Positions 1 to 7,104 of a stretch of DNA of 49,768 nucleotides are shown here, piece by piece. The notes below the pieces were generated by a model that searched no databases, had not been told where the DNA came from, and saw nothing but the letters and a program-made list of their open reading frames with translations. The stretch is from Nocardioides sp. (GTDB lineage Bacteria; Actinomycetota; Actinomycetes; Propionibacteriales; Nocardioidaceae). The number at the start of each line of letters is the position of its first letter. The stretch's first letter is position 1. The stretch covers positions 1 through 49,768 of the forward strand of contig NZ_JAOPXV010000103.1 of the NCBI RefSeq assembly GCF_025964975.1, in the 5' to 3' direction. The translations under genes were made by a program, and so were the position numbers.

Positions 1-1
1 C

Positions 2-832
2 TCCGAGGCTTCCGGCTCGCTGACCGCCCTTGCCGGCGACGATGAGCTCCGCGGCGTACGCCGTGAGGTGCGACTGGTGGAGATCGAGGACCTCGACGCG
101 GCGCCGGCCGACACCGCCGACGTCTGGCTCCGGCTGCACCTGCTCTCCTCGCGTCTCGTCCGGCCGCACACCATCTCGATGGACGGGGTCTTCGGGCTGC
201 TCGCCAACGTCGTGTGGACCAGCGCGGGACCCTGCGCCGTCGAGGGCTTCGAGAGCACCCGCGCCCGGCTGCGCGCCGCCGGCCAGCACGTGACGGTGTT
301 CGGGGTGGACAAGTTCCCCCGCCTGGTCGACTACGTGATGCCCACGGGGGTGCGCATCGCGGACGCCGACCGGGTCCGCCTCGGCGCCCACCTGGCCGAG
401 GGCACCACGGTGATGCACGAGGGCTTCGTCAACTTCAACGCCGGCACGCTCGGCGCCTCGATGGTGGAGGGCCGGATCTCGGCCGGTGTGCTGGTGGGCG
501 ATGGGTCCGACATCGGGGGCGGCGCCTCGATCATGGGCACGCTCTCGGGCGGCGGGAAGCAGATCATCTCGATCGGGAAACGCTGCCTGCTGGGCGCCAA
601 CGCCGGCATCGGCATCTCGCTCGGCGACGACTGCGTCGTGGAGGCCGGCTGCTACGTCACGGCCGGGACCAAGGTGACCCTGCCCGCCGACGGCGGCAAG
701 GTGGTCAAGGCCCTCGAGCTCTCCGGCGCCAGCAACGTGCTCTTCCGCCGCAACTCGGTGAGCGGCGCGATCGAGGCCGTGCCGTGGAAGGGCGAGGGCA
801 TCGCCCTCAACACCGCTCTCCACAGCAACTGA
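2..832 (+). CDS. dapD: 2,3,4,5-tetrahydropyridine-2,6-dicarboxylate N-succinyltransferase, 5'-truncated by window
   Basis: This cytoplasmic enzyme transfers succinyl from succinyl-CoA to tetrahydrodipicolinate in the succinylase branch of lysine and diaminopimelate synthesis. The reading frame is open to the window edge, so the gene starts upstream. The listed GTG at 68 is internal, because the residues before it ([15 protein letters not shown]) continue the family sequence. The N-terminal part ([17 protein letters not shown]) is typical of actinobacterial DapD. The C-terminal half is a left-handed beta-helix with hexapeptide repeats (GLY-rich [22 protein letters not shown]). About 276 residues are present, so roughly 40 are missing compared with actinobacterial homologues. 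The next gene begins 3 nt after the stop, suggesting co-transcription. Confidence 0.95.
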   Translation, partial: SEASGSLTALAGDDELRGVRREVRLVEIEDLDAAPADTADVWLRLHLLSSRLVRPHTISMDGVFGLLANVVWTSAGPCAVEGFESTRARLRAAGQHVTVFGVDKFPRLVDYVMPTGVRIADADRVRLGAHLAEGTTVMHEGFVNFNAGTLGASMVEGRISAGVLVGDGSDIGGGASIMGTLSGGGKQIISIGKRCLLGANAGIGISLGDDCVVEAGCYVTAGTKVTLPADGGKVVKALELSGASNVLFRRNSVSGAIEAVPWKGEGIALNTALHSN

Positions 833-835
833 GAC

Positions 836-1828
836 ATGGCCGGACAGAAGGGCAGGCCCCGCCTGAGGAGAGCGGGCAAGCTCGTCGTGGCCGGGTCGGC
901 AGCCCTGCTGGTGTTCGTGGCAGGACGGGCTCTCGTGGACAACGGCGTCGGGCCCCTGTCACGACCCGCGGGGTGCGCGACCGAGGTCGGCGATGTGACC
1001 GTCAAGCTCTCGCTGGAGCAGGCCGAGAACGCGGCCCTGATCACCGCCATTGCCGTCCAGCGGGGCCTGCCGGCCCGCGCCGCGAGCATCGCCCTGGCCA
1101 CGGCCTACCAGGAGTCGGACATCATCAACCTCGACTACGGCGACCGCGACTCCGTCGGGCTCTTCCAGCAGCGGCCCTCCCAGGGCTGGGGCACGATCGA
1201 GGAGATCCAGGACCCGGCCTACTCGGCCCATGCGTTCTACGACGCGCTGGTCGAGATCGATGGCTACGAGACGATGGAGATCACCGAGGCGGCCCAGGCG
1301 GTGCAGCGGTCCGCCTACCCGGACGCCTACGCCGACCACGAGGACGACGCCCGGGCCATCGCCTCCGCCCTCACCGGCAACAGTCCCCGCGCCTTCTGGT
1401 GCGAGACGAGCGGTGACGCCGACGAGGCCAGCGACCGGCTCGACGACGCCGGGCTGGTGAAGCGGGCTGCAGTCGTGCGCGAGGAGCTCGGCTCGGTCTT
1501 CGGCAGCCTGTCCCTGGGTGGTTTCCAGCCGGGCGGCGTCTCGAGTGGTCACATGTCGGGCTCGGCGCACTATGAAGGACGGGCGATCGACGTCTTCGTG
1601 CGACCGATCAACGCCGAGAACCGCAAGCGCGGCTGGGCGATGGCGTCCTACCTCGTGGCGCAGGCCGACCGACTCTCGATCAACACCGTCATCTTCGACG
1701 ACCGCATCTGGCACGCCGGCTCGCGCTCGGACGACGGCTGGACCGACTACGACGTGCCCTCGTCCTCCAAGGGCGACCGGGCGATCCTCGAGCACCGGGA
1801 CCACGTCCACGTCGATGTCGCCGACTGA
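836..1828 (+). CDS. membrane-anchored two-domain cell-wall hydrolase (lysozyme-like plus M15-like)
   Basis: The 330-residue protein has a basic N-terminus and one membrane segment (about residues 17-32, LVVAGSAALLVFVAG), so the rest should be outside the cell. Residues about 70-190 resemble the lysozyme/transglycosylase-like module common in actinobacteria (AYQESDIINLDYGDRDSVGLFQQRP), with QES as the likely catalytic glutamate region. The C-terminal domain has the zinc-peptidase M15 signature SxHxxGxAxD (SAHYEGRAID) and a terminal DHVHVDV that would supply the last zinc ligand. It may therefore cut both glycan and peptide parts of peptidoglycan, but activity is inferred. It sits directly behind dapD, which makes a peptidoglycan precursor. 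Confidence 0.75.
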   Translation: MAGQKGRPRLRRAGKLVVAGSAALLVFVAGRALVDNGVGPLSRPAGCATEVGDVTVKLSLEQAENAALITAIAVQRGLPARAASIALATAYQESDIINLDYGDRDSVGLFQQRPSQGWGTIEEIQDPAYSAHAFYDALVEIDGYETMEITEAAQAVQRSAYPDAYADHEDDARAIASALTGNSPRAFWCETSGDADEASDRLDDAGLVKRAAVVREELGSVFGSLSLGGFQPGGVSSGHMSGSAHYEGRAIDVFVRPINAENRKRGWAMASYLVAQADRLSINTVIFDDRIWHAGSRSDDGWTDYDVPSSSKGDRAILEHRDHVHVDVAD

Positions 1829-1902
1829 GCCGTTTGAGCGTCTGACGTCGCCTACGATCGCTGCACCGCACGATCCGCACGACCCCAACCAGGAGGCACC
1901 CC

Positions 1903-2148
1903 ATGGCCGGTTTCGCCGCCGTCGTCTACACGATCGGCACCGCGCTTCGGCGTGCGCAGGACGAGGACATGGCGGTCGAGATCCTCGTGGCCGGTGAGTG
2001 GATGGCCGGACGGGTCAGTGCCACCGACGGGCAGGGCGTCATGCTGCTCGGGGCGAACGGCGAGCTGTCGATCGTCCGTCTTGCCGGTGTCGACGCGGTG
2101 AGGGTGCCCGACGCCGCTGCCTTCGCGGGCCGCTCCCCGGACGAGTAG
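1903..2148 (+). CDS. small conserved hypothetical protein
   Basis: An 81-residue protein with a good ribosome binding site (AGGAGG, 6 nt before ATG). I do not recognise a family. The middle (VEILVAGEWMAGRVSATDGQGVMLL... SIVRLAGVDAVRV) has the alternating pattern of a small beta-barrel, like SH3- or Sm-type folds, but this is only a reading of pattern. There is no signal peptide or membrane segment. It converges with dapC on the opposite strand, whose stop lies 6 nt away, and no terminator hairpin is visible between them. Confidence 0.6.
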   Translation: MAGFAAVVYTIGTALRRAQDEDMAVEILVAGEWMAGRVSATDGQGVMLLGANGELSIVRLAGVDAVRVPDAAAFAGRSPDE

Positions 2149-2153
2149 CCGCG

Positions 2154-3305
2154 TCAGCTCGTCAAACGCAGGCCAGCCGCGGCGATGCGCTCGTCGGTGG
2201 CGGTGAAGGCCACCCGGACGTGGCGCCGACCTGCCGCGCCGTAGAACTCGCCCGGGGCGACGAGGATGCCGCGCTCGGCGAACCACTGGACGGTGTCCCA
2301 GCAGTCCTCGCCCCTGCTCGCCCAGAGGTAGAGCGATGCCTCGGAGTGGTCGATGGTGAAGCCCGCGGCCTCCAGGGCCGTGCGGAGGCTGGCTCGCCGT
2401 GCGGCGTACCTCCCGTGCTGCTCCACGACGTGGGCGTCGTCCGCGAGCGCCGCGATCATCGCCCGCTGCTGGGGCCCCGGCACCTGCAGGCCGAGGTTCT
2501 TGCGTACGGCGAGGAGCTCGCCCACGAGGGCGGGATCACCGGCGACGAACGCGCAGCGGTAGCCCGCGAGGTTGGACCGCTTGGAGAGCGAGTGGACGCT
2601 CAGAATCCCCTCGTGCGACCCGCCGCAGACGTCGGGGTGGAGCACGCTGACGGGCCCCGAACCGGGCCCAGAGTCGGCCGCAGCTTCCCAGGCGAGTTCG
2701 ATGTAGCACTCGTCGGAGACCAGGATCGTGCCGCGCTCACGGCACCAGTCCACGACCTTGCGCAGGTGCTCGACCGGCAGCACCCGCCCGGTCGGGTTGG
2801 ACGGCGAGTTGAGCCAGAGCAGCCGGGGGGTCTCGGGCCCGAAGGACGTCAGCGAGTCGGTGGCCACCGCCCGCGCGCCGGCCAGCGCCGCACCCACCTC
2901 GTAGGTCGGGTAGGCCAGGGCGGGGTAGCCGATCAGGTCACCGGGGCCGATGCCGAGGTGCACGGCCATCGAGCCGATGAGCTCCTTGGAGCCGATGACC
3001 GGCAGCACGCCGTCCAGGCCGAGGCCGATGACGCCGAAGCGGCGTGCCAGCCAGTCGATCGCGGCTTGTCGGGTCTCCGGGAGGCCGATGGTCGTCGGGT
3101 AGCCCGGCGCGTCCGCAGCCCCGCGCAGCGCGTCCTGGACGACTTGGGGCGTGGGGTCGACCGGAGTGCCGACCGAGAGGTCGACGATCCCGTCAGGGTG
3201 TGCGCGCGCCGTCTCGGCGTACGCCGTGAGCTTGTCCCACGGGAAGTCGGGCAGTCGGGTCGAGACCGACTGTGCCGATGGAGCGCTGGAGCGCTCCGGC
3301 TTCAC
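2154..3305 (-). CDS. dapC: N-succinyldiaminopimelate aminotransferase
   Basis: A fold-type I PLP aminotransferase (383 residues) that converts N-succinyl-2-amino-6-oxopimelate to N-succinyl-diaminopimelate with glutamate as amino donor, the step after DapD. Visible marks are the N-terminal [12 protein letters not shown], the [13 protein letters not shown] segment, the DECYIEL segment, the PLP lysine in [12 protein letters not shown] and a C-terminal substrate arginine region (RHVRVAFTA). The GTG start overlaps the ferredoxin stop by 4 nt (GTGA), which implies translational coupling. The ferredoxin-dapC pair is also found in mycobacteria. DapC rather than another aminotransferase is supported by the nearby dapD and this pairing. 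Confidence 0.88.
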   Translation of the reverse strand: MKPERSSAPSAQSVSTRLPDFPWDKLTAYAETARAHPDGIVDLSVGTPVDPTPQVVQDALRGAADAPGYPTTIGLPETRQAAIDWLARRFGVIGLGLDGVLPVIGSKELIGSMAVHLGIGPGDLIGYPALAYPTYEVGAALAGARAVATDSLTSFGPETPRLLWLNSPSNPTGRVLPVEHLRKVVDWCRERGTILVSDECYIELAWEAAADSGPGSGPVSVLHPDVCGGSHEGILSVHSLSKRSNLAGYRCAFVAGDPALVGELLAVRKNLGLQVPGPQQRAMIAALADDAHVVEQHGRYAARRASLRTALEAAGFTIDHSEASLYLWASRGEDCWDTVQWFAERGILVAPGEFYGAAGRRHVRVAFTATDERIAAAGLRLTS

Positions 3306-3628
3306 TCGTCGTGCTCTTGGGGAGGCAGCGCGGCGACGATCGGGTGGTCCTTGTCGATCTCACCCATCTTCGCGGCGCCACCGGGAGAACCGAGGTCGGT
3401 GAAGAAGTCCACGTTGGCCGTGTAGTACTCCTTCCACTCCTCCGGCGTGTCGTCCTCGTAGAAGATCGCCTCGACCGGGCAGACCGGCTCGCAGGCGCCG
3501 CAGTCGACGCATTCGTCGGGGTGGATGTAGAGCATGCGCTTGCCCTCGTAGATGCAGTCGACGGGGCACTCGTCGACGCACGCGCGGTCCTTGAGGTCGA
3601 CGCACGGCTGGGCGATGACGTAGGTCAC
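3302..3628 (-). CDS. fdxA: 7Fe (3Fe-4S/4Fe-4S) ferredoxin
   Basis: A 108-residue soluble electron carrier. The N-terminal half holds the cluster ligands: [17 protein letters not shown] and [12 protein letters not shown]. The first motif with its missing central cysteine position is the pattern of the seven-iron ferredoxins of actinobacteria. The C-terminal extension ([27 protein letters not shown]) is also typical of that group. Translation starts at GTG behind a strong AGGAGG site 6 nt upstream. It is the first gene of a two-gene unit with dapC, which overlaps its stop codon. Confidence 0.93.
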   Translation of the reverse strand: MTYVIAQPCVDLKDRACVDECPVDCIYEGKRMLYIHPDECVDCGACEPVCPVEAIFYEDDTPEEWKEYYTANVDFFTDLGSPGGAAKMGEIDKDHPIVAALPPQEHDE

Positions 3629-3670
3629 CGGTTCCTCCTACAGGGGCACGGGGTGGGACACGGGCAACCT

Positions 3671-3676
3671 TAGTAT
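3671..3676 (+). promoter_or_regulatory. -10 box of GNAT gene, leaderless type
   Basis: TAGTAT ends 6 nt before the ATG at 3683, so transcription should begin at or next to the start codon. Confidence 0.5.
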
Positions 3677-3682
3677 CCCGCC

Positions 3683-4585
3683 ATGACCGATGCGCCAGAA
3701 CCCCAACCTGTGGGCAGGCACCTGCTCGGCCCGCACGTCGTCGGCCAGCGGGTCGTGGTCCGCCATCTCCTGCCGGACGGTCGCGCGACCGACGTGCTGG
3801 GCGTCTGCACGTCGTGGGGACCGGCGACCGTGATGATCCGCTCGGACCGCGGTCCGGTGGAGGTGGCGATCGCCGACATCGTCACCGGCAAGCCGGTCCC
3901 CCCGCGCCCGTCGGTGCGCCACCGGGTGTCCGCCCACGACGTCGAGATGCACGTGGCGTCGATCTGGCCGGAGCTGACCACGCAGCCACTGGGCGGCTGG
4001 GTGCTGCGGATCGCACCCCCGCTCGGGGGGCGATTGCGCCGGCGCGGCAACTCGGCGCTGGCGATGAACGACCCGGGGCTCCCGTTGGCGGATGCCGTCG
4101 AGCGGGTCCGGGCCTTCTACGCCGAGGTCGGCCAGACGCCGATGATCCAGGTCGAGGCCGACGGTGACCTCGAGAGAGCACTCGCGCCACTCGGGTTCAC
4201 CCCGCTCGGCACCGGCGACGCGCACTGCCAGCTCGCCTCGGTCTCGCGCGCCCTGCGCGCCGCAGGTCCGGCGACCGGCGAGGGTCGCCTGACCGAGGAC
4301 GGTCCGCGCTGCGCCGTGGTGTACGCCGACGGCCAGGTCGTCGTGGCCCGCGGGGAGGCTGCCCTGGACGGCGACTGGCTCGGCCTGCACGGGCTTCACG
4401 TCGAGCCGTCCCGCCGTCGCCAGGGGTTGGGGACGAAGGTGGTCGCGGACCTCCTGGACTGGGGTGCCGCTCTCGGAGCGACCACGGCGTGGCTGCACGT
4501 CGAGACCGACAACGACGCCGGGGTCGCGGCCTACGAACGGCTCGGGTTCGTGACCCACCACAGCAACCGATACCTCGGCGGCTGA
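3683..4585 (+). CDS. GNAT-family N-acetyltransferase, Rv0428c-like
   Basis: A 300-residue protein with two parts. Residues about 10-75 form a small beta-rich domain (VVVRHLLPDGRATDVLGVCTSWGP) and residues about 210-298 form a GNAT domain. The acetyl-CoA loop is in GLHVEPSRRRQGLGTKVV and the C-terminal motif is NDAGVAAYERLGFVTHHSNRYL. The layout resembles the mycobacterial Rv0428c type described as a GCN5-related acetyltransferase; the substrate is not evident. The ATG at 3683 fits a leaderless start behind TAGTAT. It converges with the carbonic anhydrase gene, with a hairpin between. Confidence 0.75.
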   Translation: MTDAPEPQPVGRHLLGPHVVGQRVVVRHLLPDGRATDVLGVCTSWGPATVMIRSDRGPVEVAIADIVTGKPVPPRPSVRHRVSAHDVEMHVASIWPELTTQPLGGWVLRIAPPLGGRLRRRGNSALAMNDPGLPLADAVERVRAFYAEVGQTPMIQVEADGDLERALAPLGFTPLGTGDAHCQLASVSRALRAAGPATGEGRLTEDGPRCAVVYADGQVVVARGEAALDGDWLGLHGLHVEPSRRRQGLGTKVVADLLDWGAALGATTAWLHVETDNDAGVAAYERLGFVTHHSNRYLGG

Positions 4586-4594
4586 GCTGATAGT

Positions 4595-4612
4595 TCGCCT
4601 CATTCGAGGCGA
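4595..4612. terminator. hairpin between convergent GNAT and carbonic anhydrase genes
   Basis: TCGCCTC-ATTC-GAGGCGA gives a 7-bp stem with a 4-nt loop. It overlaps the last codon of the carbonic anhydrase gene. There is no U-tract, as is usual in high-GC actinobacteria. It could act in both directions. Confidence 0.45.
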
Positions 4613-5109
4613 TGAACCCTGCCGGACTCCACGTCGAAGAGCAGGCCGGTCACGGGGGTCGCTCCCACGAGCGCTCGAAGGGCGGCCACGTCGTGCCGCA
4701 GGCTCATGCGGGGATCGATGACCGGGACGTCGGCGCCGGCCTCGACGGTCGTGCCGAGGTAGTCGGCGACCAGGCCGAGGTGCCCCGGGCCGCCGAGCCG
4801 GGACATTCCGCAGTCGGTGTGGTGCATCACGACGATCTCGACGCCGCCGCTCAGCTGCTCGACGGCAGCGACCGCCGACAGGACGACCAGGCTGCGCAGG
4901 ACGTCGCCGGTGACGCGTCCCCCGGGGTTGCGCAGCACGACGGCGTCGTTCGGTTCGAGCCCGAGCACGTGGGCCGGGTCGACGCGATGGTCGGCGCACG
5001 TGAGCACGACGGCCTTGAGTGCCGGCTCCGTCGAGTGGCTCAGCAGACGGAGTCGCTCCGAACGCTGGGAGCTGCGGGCCAGGAGCTCGTCACTGACGAG
5101 GGCGCTCAT
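4600..5109 (-). CDS. beta-class carbonic anhydrase
   Basis: This 169-residue protein should interconvert carbon dioxide and bicarbonate. Zinc ligands of the beta class are visible: C38 and D40 with R42 in TCADHRVDP, then H97 and C100 in HHTDCGM. The length is short but normal for the small actinobacterial type. It is the second gene of a unit: its ATG overlaps the stop of the upstream DJ-1/PfpI gene by 4 nt (ATGA). The pairing with a GlxA-controlled DJ-1 gene is unusual and suggests a linked stress or metabolic role, which is inference. Confidence 0.85.
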   Translation of the reverse strand: MSALVSDELLARSSQRSERLRLLSHSTEPALKAVVLTCADHRVDPAHVLGLEPNDAVVLRNPGGRVTGDVLRSLVVLSAVAAVEQLSGGVEIVVMHHTDCGMSRLGGPGHLGLVADYLGTTVEAGADVPVIDPRMSLRHDVAALRALVGATPVTGLLFDVESGRVHRLE

Positions 5110-5789
5110 CGGGCTGCCGCGATGACTGGCAGGGTCGCCGTGCTCAGACGCTCCATCATCGGGCCCTCCTCGAGGGCGAGCAGCAGCTCCTTCTCAGCCT
5201 CGGACACCTCGGAGAGGCTCGCCCGAGCCAGGGCCGGCGGCGCCGGGAAGTACTCGATGCCGAGCTGGACCAGGCGGGCGACGTCCTCGCCCGCGATCAG
5301 CGCCGCCAGGAAGAGAGCAGCGTCGATGCTGGCGGAGACCCCTGCGCCCGTGATCACCGAACCGTCCCGGTGGAAACGCTCGGGGACCACCTCGACGCCG
5401 TACGACGCGATGCGCTCCCGCCAACCCCAGTTGGTCGTGACGCTGACGCCGTCGAGCACGCCGGCCGCCGCGAGGAGCCCGACGCCATTGCAGATCCCCA
5501 CCGTCCAGGTCGCCGTCGCGTGTGCGTCGGCAATCCACGAGCAGAGCTCGGCGTCCGTCATTGCGGCCACCACTCCCGGCCCGCCCGGGACATAGAGGAT
5601 GTCGGTGGAGGACACCTCGTCCAGGCCTCGGTAGGCCAGCAGGCCGAGCCGACGGGTGTCTGCCGCGATCACTCCCGGCGTGGCAGCGACGAACTCCACC
5701 TCCACGCCCGGCACGTTCGCCAGCACTTCGTAGCCGCCCACCACGTCGAGGGCGGTGAACCCGTCAAACAGCAGGATCGTCAATCTCAT
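5106..5789 (-). CDS. DJ-1/PfpI family protein
   Basis: A 227-residue single-domain protein of the DJ-1/PfpI superfamily. The nucleophile elbow is GICNGVGLLAAAG with C100, and ILYVPGGPGV is the typical strand before it. Members include isonitrile hydratases, glyoxalase-like and deglycase-like enzymes; the reaction here cannot be read from sequence. The ATG has a GAGGAGG site 5-6 nt upstream. It is transcribed divergently from the GlxA regulator at 5895 and is coupled to the carbonic anhydrase gene downstream, so GlxA control is likely. Confidence 0.8.
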   Translation of the reverse strand: MRLTILLFDGFTALDVVGGYEVLANVPGVEVEFVAATPGVIAADTRRLGLLAYRGLDEVSSTDILYVPGGPGVVAAMTDAELCSWIADAHATATWTVGICNGVGLLAAAGVLDGVSVTTNWGWRERIASYGVEVVPERFHRDGSVITGAGVSASIDAALFLAALIAGEDVARLVQLGIEYFPAPPALARASLSEVSEAEKELLLALEEGPMMERLSTATLPVIAAAR

Positions 5790-5857
5790 CTGGCCTCCTC
5801 AGTCTCCCCGGCAAGTGCCGGTCCGTCATGCTCTCCGGCGGCGGTGGGTCGCGCCTA

Positions 5858-5873
5858 GTGGCGCAATTGCCAC
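5858..5873. promoter_or_regulatory. candidate GlxA operator palindrome
   Basis: GTGGCGCAATTGCCAC is an inverted repeat (GTGGC...GCCAC around AATT). A related half, GCGGTAATTTCGCCAC, follows at 5879-5894 and covers the -10 box and the base before the glxA start. The site lies between the divergent DJ-1 and GlxA genes, the expected place for auto-regulation and control of both. Confidence 0.45.
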
Positions 5874-5882
5874 CTTTCGCGG

Positions 5883-5888
5883 TAATTT
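5883..5888 (+). promoter_or_regulatory. -10 box of glxA-type gene, leaderless type
   Basis: TAATTT lies 6 nt before the ATG at 5895 and inside the second operator-like half-palindrome. Confidence 0.45.
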
Positions 5889-5894
5889 CGCCAC

Positions 5895-6875
5895 ATGCCT
5901 CATCCCGCGATCCGCGTCGGGGTCCTGCTCTACGACGACTGCCTCGCCTCCGAGGCCCTCGGCCTCGTCGACGTGCTGGCGATCGCCAACCGGGTCGCCC
6001 TCCACACCGGGCAACCGGAACCGTTCCGGACCTCGATCCACGCCGCCCGTCCCGGTCCGGTGCGCGCGGCCAACGGCGTCGAAATCCGAGCTCGACGCGT
6101 CGACTTCGCCCTCGACCTCCTCGTGGTGCCCGGCTTCGACCTCGATCCCGGGCAGGACCTCGACCTTCGTCTGCGGAGGCGGTCGGCGGAGGTCAAGCTC
6201 CTCCAGCGTGTGGCGGTCAGGGGCATCCCCGTCGCCACTGTCTGCGTCGGGGCTTTCCTCCTCGGTGCGGCCGGTCTGCTGGACGGTCGACGCGCCACCA
6301 CGTCGTGGCTGTTTGCCGACGAGCTCACCGTGCGTCATCCGTCATCGACGATCGATCCTCGGGCCATGCTCGTCGAGGACGGTCCCGTCACGACGACCGG
6401 CGCCTTCAGCGCGTCGGTGGACCTCGCTCTCCATCTTGTCCGCCTGCACGCGGGCGAGTCGATCGTGCGGGCCACGTCGAACATCACCCTGACGAAGCAG
6501 GGCCGTTCCTCGCAGTCCCCGTACGTCGACGACACGCTTCACCAGCGGGTGAGTCGCGACTTCTCCACCGAGGTGCGCCGCCATCTCGTCCAACACATCG
6601 GGGAGCGCTACGACCTGCCGGCCCTGGCGGCCAGCCACCACATCAGCACGCGGACCCTGCTGAGACGCTTCCGCGACGAGACGGGCCAGACCCCGTTGGA
6701 CTTCCTGCAGTCCGCCCGGGTGGCCCGAGCCAGACAGCTGCTCGAGGGCACTGATCTCAGCGTGACCGAGATCGCCCGCAGCGTCGGCTACGCGGACACG
6801 AGCACCTTCCGCCGACTGTTCACGGGAGCGGTCTCCATGACCCCGTCGCACTACCGCCGGACTTTTGGGCGGTGA
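5895..6875 (+). CDS. GlxA-family transcriptional regulator (DJ-1 plus AraC)
   Basis: A 326-residue regulator. Residues 7-190 form a DJ-1/PfpI-like sensor domain (VCVGAFLLGAAGLLDGRRATTSWLF) and residues about 215-326 an AraC/XylS DNA-binding domain with two helix-turn-helix units (YDLPALAASHHISTRTLLRRFRDE and LSVTEIARSVGYADTSTFRRLF). It should control the divergent DJ-1/carbonic anhydrase pair through the palindromes in the shared intergenic region. The effector is unknown. The ATG at 5895 fits a leaderless start. A second member of this family, broken, occurs at 41952-42670. Confidence 0.85.
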   Translation: MPHPAIRVGVLLYDDCLASEALGLVDVLAIANRVALHTGQPEPFRTSIHAARPGPVRAANGVEIRARRVDFALDLLVVPGFDLDPGQDLDLRLRRRSAEVKLLQRVAVRGIPVATVCVGAFLLGAAGLLDGRRATTSWLFADELTVRHPSSTIDPRAMLVEDGPVTTTGAFSASVDLALHLVRLHAGESIVRATSNITLTKQGRSSQSPYVDDTLHQRVSRDFSTEVRRHLVQHIGERYDLPALAASHHISTRTLLRRFRDETGQTPLDFLQSARVARARQLLEGTDLSVTEIARSVGYADTSTFRRLFTGAVSMTPSHYRRTFGR

Positions 6876-6943
6876 TCGCGCTGTTGCGGGGACACCCAGC
6901 ACGGACAACCTACTTGCCTCTTCACCCTGTCTGCGGTCACCAT

Positions 6944-7104
6944 GGGCGGGTCGACCGAGCGGACTGACAACCCCCGCACCATCCGATCGTCCGCGCGTCC
7001 GGCGTCACCGACGAGAGGCCGAGTGATCAGCTCGGCGAAGGTGTGGTGGCACCGCGACCTTGCCCCCGCCCACACCTCCAGGGCCACGCCAACTGGAGGT
7101 CGTC
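6944..7104 (+). promoter_or_regulatory. T-box riboswitch, translational type, tRNA-Asp specific (predicted)
   Basis: A T-box core is directly readable. GGTGTGG (7040-7046) pairs perfectly with CCACACC (7070-7076); the bulge TGGCACC (7047-7053) contains TGGC, the complement of a GCCA acceptor end, which tRNA-Asp carries; GCG (7054-7056) pairs with CGC (7067-7069). Downstream, ACCTCCAG (7074-7081) pairs perfectly with CTGGAGGT (7093-7100), hiding the GGAGG site of aspS. The two structures share bases 7074-7076, so they exclude each other. A linker hairpin GCCGAG/CTCGGC lies at 7018-7036. A possible specifier GAC (6966-6968) sits in a loop closed by GCGGG/CCCGC (6946-6950, 6973-6977); this stem I assignment is tentative. 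Confidence 0.82.
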
